From positions 1 through 18,943 of the forward strand of contig DLGF01000023.1 in assembly GCA_002482545.1 (NCBI GenBank): a stretch of DNA of 18,943 bases, written 5' to 3'. Numbering within the stretch: position 1 is the first letter of the stretch; every line of letters starts with the position of its first letter. The translations under genes were made by a program, and so were the position numbers. The notes below the pieces were generated by a model. It had not been told where the DNA came from. It searched no databases and saw only the letters and a list, made by a program, of their open reading frames with translations. Below are positions 16,609 through 18,943 of this stretch, in pieces. The DNA comes from Sporomusaceae bacterium UBA7701 (GTDB lineage Bacteria; Bacillota; Negativicutes; Sporomusales; UBA7701).

Positions 16609-17553
16609 TTATCCGGGATAGAAGATATTCAAAAGACAGTCGATGGCTTCGTCCGCCCGGCTGCCCGGATTGACGGCGAACAGGCGATACGGCAGCTGGT
16701 ACACCTGGTTTTCCCGCACCGCTTTCAATTTCCGCCAATCGGGGTGAGCCATAAGCTCCTGCCGGATTTTATCTACCGTCCGGTCTTCATAGCTGTGCGG
16801 AATGAGTAAAATGAGGTCCGGATCGGCCTGAAGCGCAAATTCCAGATGGAACGGCGCATACTGCCCGGCGGGATCGCCGGCGGTCTCGGCCACATTAACG
16901 GCGTTGAGGCGGCGGATGAGATCGCCGGTGAAACTGTTGGGCAACGCCATATGGAATCCTTCGACGGAACTCCAGATGGCGAGGGTCCGGGGCGAGGGCT
17001 TATTTTTGCTTTGGAACTGGGCCTGCTGCATTTTGCTCTCCAGCCGGTCGATGACCAGGCCAACCTGCCGGCGGTGATTGGTCAATTCGCCGTAAAACCG
17101 CAGGGCCTGGCCGATTTGCTGATAGTTGTTCAGGCTTTGGATGTGCAGCGGAATGCCGGCCTTTTTCAGCGCCGTGCGAATGGGCGGCGGTAAATGAATA
17201 TCAGCGGCCAATACCAGGTCGGGTTTCAAGGCGATGATCTGGTCGACGTTGGGGTTGGGCGTTTCCCCCACCGACGGCACATCTTTGATTTTCTCCATCA
17301 AATCCGGTGGCAGGGCCGTGGTGTCCGGCCGGCCAACCAACTCGCCGCCTGCAGCATAGTACAAATCGACGTTCGAAGGGTTGAGGGCGACCAGGCGCAG
17401 CGAACGGCCCTTTTTTATCGTCTGGATCAGGTTGCACTTGGAGCACTGGATTTCCACATACTTGACCTGCCCTTTGAAGAGCAGGCGGTTGCACTTCAGG
17501 CACCGGCACTCTTTTAAGCCCGGTGCGCCGGTTTGACCATAATGCGCTTTCAT
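16609..17553 (-). CDS. Com-like zinc finger fused to a helical-backbone substrate-binding-protein domain, no signal peptide
   Basis: The ATG at 17553 lies 7 nt after AAGGAGGT and gives 314 residues; a GTG at 17559 is too close to that site. Residues 14-47 form a Com-like finger, C18-x2-C21 and C37-x2-C40, with NRLLFKG and VEIQCSKCN as in phage Mu Com. Residues about 52-310 look like a type III periplasmic-binding (BtuF/FecB-like) domain. RLVALNPSNVDLYYAAG is the usual first strand-helix, KPDLVLA follows, and there is a later NSFTGDLIRRLNAVNVAE segment. Such proteins normally carry a signal or lipoprotein peptide. Here the finger replaces it and no hydrophobic stretch is seen, so a cytoplasmic location is inferred. 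The ligand (iron chelate, haem, cobalamin or metal) is unknown. A Fur-type box lies in its leader, and it is divergent from the Com/tonB genes. Confidence 0.85.
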   Translation of the reverse strand: MKAHYGQTGAPGLKECRCLKCNRLLFKGQVKYVEIQCSKCNLIQTIKKGRSLRLVALNPSNVDLYYAAGGELVGRPDTTALPPDLMEKIKDVPSVGETPNPNVDQIIALKPDLVLAADIHLPPPIRTALKKAGIPLHIQSLNNYQQIGQALRFYGELTNHRRQVGLVIDRLESKMQQAQFQSKNKPSPRTLAIWSSVEGFHMALPNSFTGDLIRRLNAVNVAETAGDPAGQYAPFHLEFALQADPDLILLIPHSYEDRTVDKIRQELMAHPDWRKLKAVRENQVYQLPYRLFAVNPGSRADEAIDCLLNIFYPG

Positions 17554-17584
17554 GTTCACGACCTCCTTGCCGATGAGCGATGTG

Positions 17585-17635
17585 CCCCGGCTAAGCGGTT
17601 TCCGGCGAGGACGGCGGCAAGCCGCTCAACCGGGG
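17585..17635 (-). promoter_or_regulatory. Long stem-loop just upstream of the ribosome-binding site
   Basis: In the minus-strand leader CCCCGGTTGAGCGG (17635-17622) can pair along all 14 positions with CCGCTTAGCCGGGG (17598-17585), using two G-U pairs. The enclosed loop is 23 nt. The stem ends 17 bases before AAGGAGGT, so it could influence translation. That effect is not shown. Confidence 0.6.
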
Positions 17636-17654
17636 TTGTTTCGCCGGCCCGGTT

Positions 17655-17710
17655 AAAAAACGAATAAGCTCCGGGTGAAGGATATTCACCACGGAGCTCC
17701 AGGCTCTCTT
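17655..17710 (-). promoter_or_regulatory. Leader element copy 1: AGAGAGCC/GAGCTCCGTG with terminator-like hairpin
   Basis: On the minus strand AAGAGAGCC (17710-17702) is followed by AGCTCCG (17698-17692). A nested GGTGAA/TTCACC stem and CGGAGCT (17673-17667) come next, then TTTTTT (17660-17655). It is a strong intrinsic-terminator fold inside the untranslated leader of the Com/binding-protein gene. An alternative short hairpin GAGC-n5-GCTC would compete for the same arm, as in an attenuator. It is one of three related copies in this locus. Confidence 0.6.
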
Positions 17711-17818
17711 GATCCATATTGCTTCGGCAGCCTCCGCCGCCGGGACGGTTCTGGCCGGGCCGCCGTTCCGACTGGTTATGGCTACGGCGGAAGATACGCC
17801 GGACAGTCAATTTGAAGA

Positions 17819-17841
17819 TTAATGATAAATGTTATCATTAA
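17819..17841 (-). promoter_or_regulatory. Fur-type operator of the Com/binding-protein gene
   Basis: A perfect palindrome, TTAATGATAA, CAT, TTATCATTAA. Its core TGATAACATTTATCA agrees with the 7-1-7 Fur consensus at 12 of 14 positions. It begins 10 bases downstream of the -10 element, so bound repressor would cover the transcription start region. Confidence 0.7.
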
Positions 17842-17851
17842 TTCTAAAGTT

Positions 17852-17881
17852 ATTATAAAAAATACGGCCGGCTTTTGTCAA
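17852..17881 (-). promoter_or_regulatory. Sigma-A promoter of the Com/binding-protein gene
   Basis: On the minus strand a perfect TTGACA (17881-17876) and a perfect TATAAT (17857-17852) are separated by 18 nt. It implies an untranslated leader of nearly 300 nt before the ATG, unusually long and containing two stable hairpins. Confidence 0.75.
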
Positions 17882-17977
17882 GGATAGATAAAGCAATAAA
17901 GCGGATCAGGTGAAAAAGCGGATTGTTTCAGCGGGAGAAAAAATAGTTATCTGTCGATAATTTATGAAAAAAAATAA

Positions 17978-18007
17978 TTGACTTTGAGAATGAATCTCAA
18001 TTATACT
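17978..18007 (+). promoter_or_regulatory. Sigma-A promoter of the small Com-like gene and tonB
   Basis: TTGACT at 17978-17983 and TATACT at 18002-18007 are spaced by 18 nt. A Fur-type box fills the spacer. It points away from the promoter at 17852-17881, giving a divergent pair. Confidence 0.75.
17985..17999 (+). promoter_or_regulatory. Fur-type operator inside the Com/tonB promoter
   Basis: TGAGAATGAATCTCA matches the 7-1-7 Fur consensus (TGATAATnATTATCA) at 11-12 of 14 positions. It lies wholly between the -35 and -10 hexamers, the classical place for steric repression. Confidence 0.65.
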
Positions 18008-18030
18008 AAAAATGCAAATGATAACCAAAT

Positions 18031-18108
18031 AAGAGTTGCGGGCAACCGCCGCAGATAAGAGAGCCGAGAGCTCCGTGACGACGATGTAGACACGGGGCTT
18101 TATTGTAT
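18031..18108 (+). promoter_or_regulatory. Leader element copy 2: AGAGAGCC/GAGCTCCGTG with hairpin
   Basis: A small stem GCGG-GCAA-CCGC (18038-18049) precedes AAGAGAGCC (18057-18065). AGCTCCGTG (18069-18077) pairs with CACGGGGCT (18091-18099) through nine pairs including one G-U, followed by TTTATTGT. The alternative GAGC-n5-GCTC hairpin is also available. It starts about 24 nt after the -10 element and lies in the leader of the small Com-like gene. The U-run is weaker than in the other copies. Confidence 0.55.
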
Positions 18109-18218
18109 GTAAACGGTGTATCTTCTCCACCGTGAGCGGCAAGGAAAACGGCGGCTTCAGAGAATGGTTTCGGCCGGGTGATGAATGTTTCTTGATTAAT
18201 GATGTGGAAGTGGTGCGC

Positions 18219-18407
18219 ATGGAGAAGAACCATAAGAAAACGCAGTTAACCAAAATTAAATTGCCGGAAGTGCGTTGCTTCGGATGCCATCGGTTATTGT
18301 TCTGCGGGATCGTTGACAATGTGGAGATTAAATGCCCCCGTTGCGGCCTCATTCAGAATATCGGCGGTTTCCAACAGGAAGCCGGAAAGAGTATCCAGAA
18401 CAAATAG
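18219..18407 (+). CDS. Small Com-like zinc-finger protein (62 aa)
   Basis: Residues 18-46 carry C20-x2-C23, RLLFCG, and VEIKCPRCGLIQ with C39-x2-C42. This is closely similar to phage Mu Com, which binds a stem-loop in mom mRNA and activates its translation. Databases often label such proteins Com-family DNA-binding regulators. The N-terminus is rich in lysine, suiting nucleic-acid binding. I chose the ATG at 18219, which is preceded by a GGAAGTGGTG purine-rich stretch. The frame stays open back to a GTG at 18132, but that start has no ribosome site and the extra residues do not resemble the family. It lies downstream of a Fur-boxed promoter and a structured leader, and upstream of tonB in the same direction. 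It is a sibling of the finger in the divergent fusion gene. Confidence 0.8.
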   Translation: MEKNHKKTQLTKIKLPEVRCFGCHRLLFCGIVDNVEIKCPRCGLIQNIGGFQQEAGKSIQNK

Positions 18408-18426
18408 AGTCCGGCGAAAGTGCAGA

Positions 18427-18502
18427 CTGGCGGTTGGCCAGCCCAGAGAGCCCACGAGCTCCGTGTCAGCAGTAATGTGCACGGAGCATTGTTTTTATTT
18501 TT
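18427..18502 (+). promoter_or_regulatory. Leader element copy 3: AGAGAGCC/GAGCTCCGTG with terminator, before tonB
   Basis: A small stem CTGGC-GGTTG-GCCAG (18427-18441) precedes AGAGAGCC (18445-18452). GAGCTCCGTG (18456-18465) follows and pairs with CACGGAGC (18480-18487), then comes a T-rich run (ATTGTTTTTATTTTT). It fills the gap between the small Com-like gene and tonB. Either it partly ends the upstream message or it controls entry into tonB. Confidence 0.6.
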
Positions 18503-18563
18503 CGGCGGCAGCGGATGGAGGACTGCGGTTGCCGGCTGAAAAACCGCCGAGTGGAGGTAGGCA

Positions 18564-18943
18564 ATGACTTATCACCTAAGCTGGTATCGAGCATTCGGTT
18601 TTTCTTGCGCCGCTCATCTGGCCTTCATCCTTTTGCTGGCGGCGGTGCTCGAAATTGCCGTTGATTTCCGGCCGGTGCCGCAGCCGTATATTGTGATTGA
18701 ATTGACCGAAGCGGCGGCCGGCAACGTCCTCCGGGACGGCGGGCCAGCGGCGGCGGAAACCGTTCCCGTCAGCGCCTCTGTGCCGGCGGAGAATGGCCCG
18801 GTCTCCCGGCCGGGCCCGCGGCCGGCCGTTTCTTCCCCGGCCGGCCCGGGAGTGGAGCAGGCCGCATCAAACGGCAACGGCGCGGCTGCGTCGGCCCTGC
18901 CGGCCGGCAGCGGCGGCGCGGCTTTCGCCGTTCAGCCGGGCGG
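18564..18943 (+). CDS. tonB: TonB-like energy transducer, N-terminal part (cut by window end)
   Basis: At least 126 residues are visible and the frame is open at the right edge. The ATG follows GGAGGT with 7-nt spacing. A short cytoplasmic start (MTYHLSWYRAFGF) precedes one membrane anchor at about residues 12-31 (CAAHLAFILLLAAVLEIAV). PQPYIVIELTEA follows, then a long Pro/Ala/Gly-rich stretch typical of the periplasm-spanning region of TonB. TonB carries proton-motive energy from ExbB/ExbD to outer-membrane receptors for iron chelates, haem or cobalamin. This implies a diderm cell. The diagnostic C-terminal domain lies outside the window, so the call rests on the anchor, composition and Fur-linked context. 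Codon use is strongly GC-rich. Confidence 0.75.
   Translation, partial: MTYHLSWYRAFGFSCAAHLAFILLLAAVLEIAVDFRPVPQPYIVIELTEAAAGNVLRDGGPAAAETVPVSASVPAENGPVSRPGPRPAVSSPAGPGVEQAASNGNGAAASALPAGSGGAAFAVQPG

Noticed and set aside
17560..17850. Cobalamin riboswitch in the leader of the Com/binding-protein gene
   Set aside because: Context made this worth checking, but the conserved B12 box and the GCCACTG-type core are not present on the minus strand.
18132..18218. N-terminal extension of the small Com-like protein from a GTG at 18132
   Set aside because: No ribosome site precedes it, the added residues are unlike Com proteins, and the start would lie in the folded leader region.
17906..18352. 148-codon minus-strand ORF across the divergent promoter region
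   Set aside because: It runs through both promoter hexamers, the Fur box and the Com-like gene in antisense; no ribosome site or recognisable domain.

Overview
The window looks like the chromosome of a spore-forming, outer-membrane-bearing Firmicute of the Negativicutes (Sporomusa/Pelosinus-like). This is an inference from gene content. A collagen-like Gly-X-Thr protein of spore-surface type and a glgBCDAP operon in Bacillus order sit beside a tonB gene and Fur-type operators, and only a diderm needs TonB. Strong AGGAGG ribosome-binding sites and moderately high GC fit this placement.

Layout. (a) 1-1553, minus strand: the 5' part of a large collagen-like gene that runs off the left edge. The proline/valine-rich plus-strand reading of this stretch is an antisense shadow. 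(b) 1554-2220: a 667-base divergent intergenic region with an orphan 15-bp hairpin, a second inverted repeat and a promoter. (c) 2221-3429: cyclopropane fatty acid synthase, followed by a terminator. (d) 3678-3828: a tiny minus-strand zinc-ribbon ORF whose last CxxC is interrupted by a TGA, with its own terminator. (e) 4124-4774: a TetR-family regulator with a cluster of repeated half-sites over its promoter. (f) 4969-16478: a tightly packed glycogen operon, glgB-glgC-glgD-glgA-glgP plus a GH13-GH77 fusion. All gaps are 25 bases or less, and two gene pairs overlap. (g) 16485-18943: a metal/TonB locus. A minus-strand gene fuses a Com-like zinc finger to a periplasmic-binding-protein fold with no signal peptide. 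It is divergent from a small stand-alone Com-like zinc-finger gene followed by tonB, which is cut by the right edge.

How the genes fit together. GlgC/GlgD make ADP-glucose, GlgA elongates and GlgB branches glycogen. GlgP phosphorolyses it, and the GH13-GH77 fusion should hydrolyse and disproportionate the remaining limit dextrins and maltooligosaccharides.

The most unusual part is the right end. Two Fur-boxed promoters fire divergently. Three copies of one leader motif (AGAGAGCC, 2-3 nt, GAGCTCCG) feeding a terminator-like hairpin lie in front of the Com-binding-protein fusion, the small Com gene and tonB. Phage Mu Com is an mRNA-binding zinc finger. The combination of Com-like fingers, a cytoplasmic ligand-binding fold and repeated attenuator-like RNA suggests a metal- or cofactor-responsive post-transcriptional circuit. 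The motifs and architecture are visible in the sequence; the circuit itself is hypothesis.
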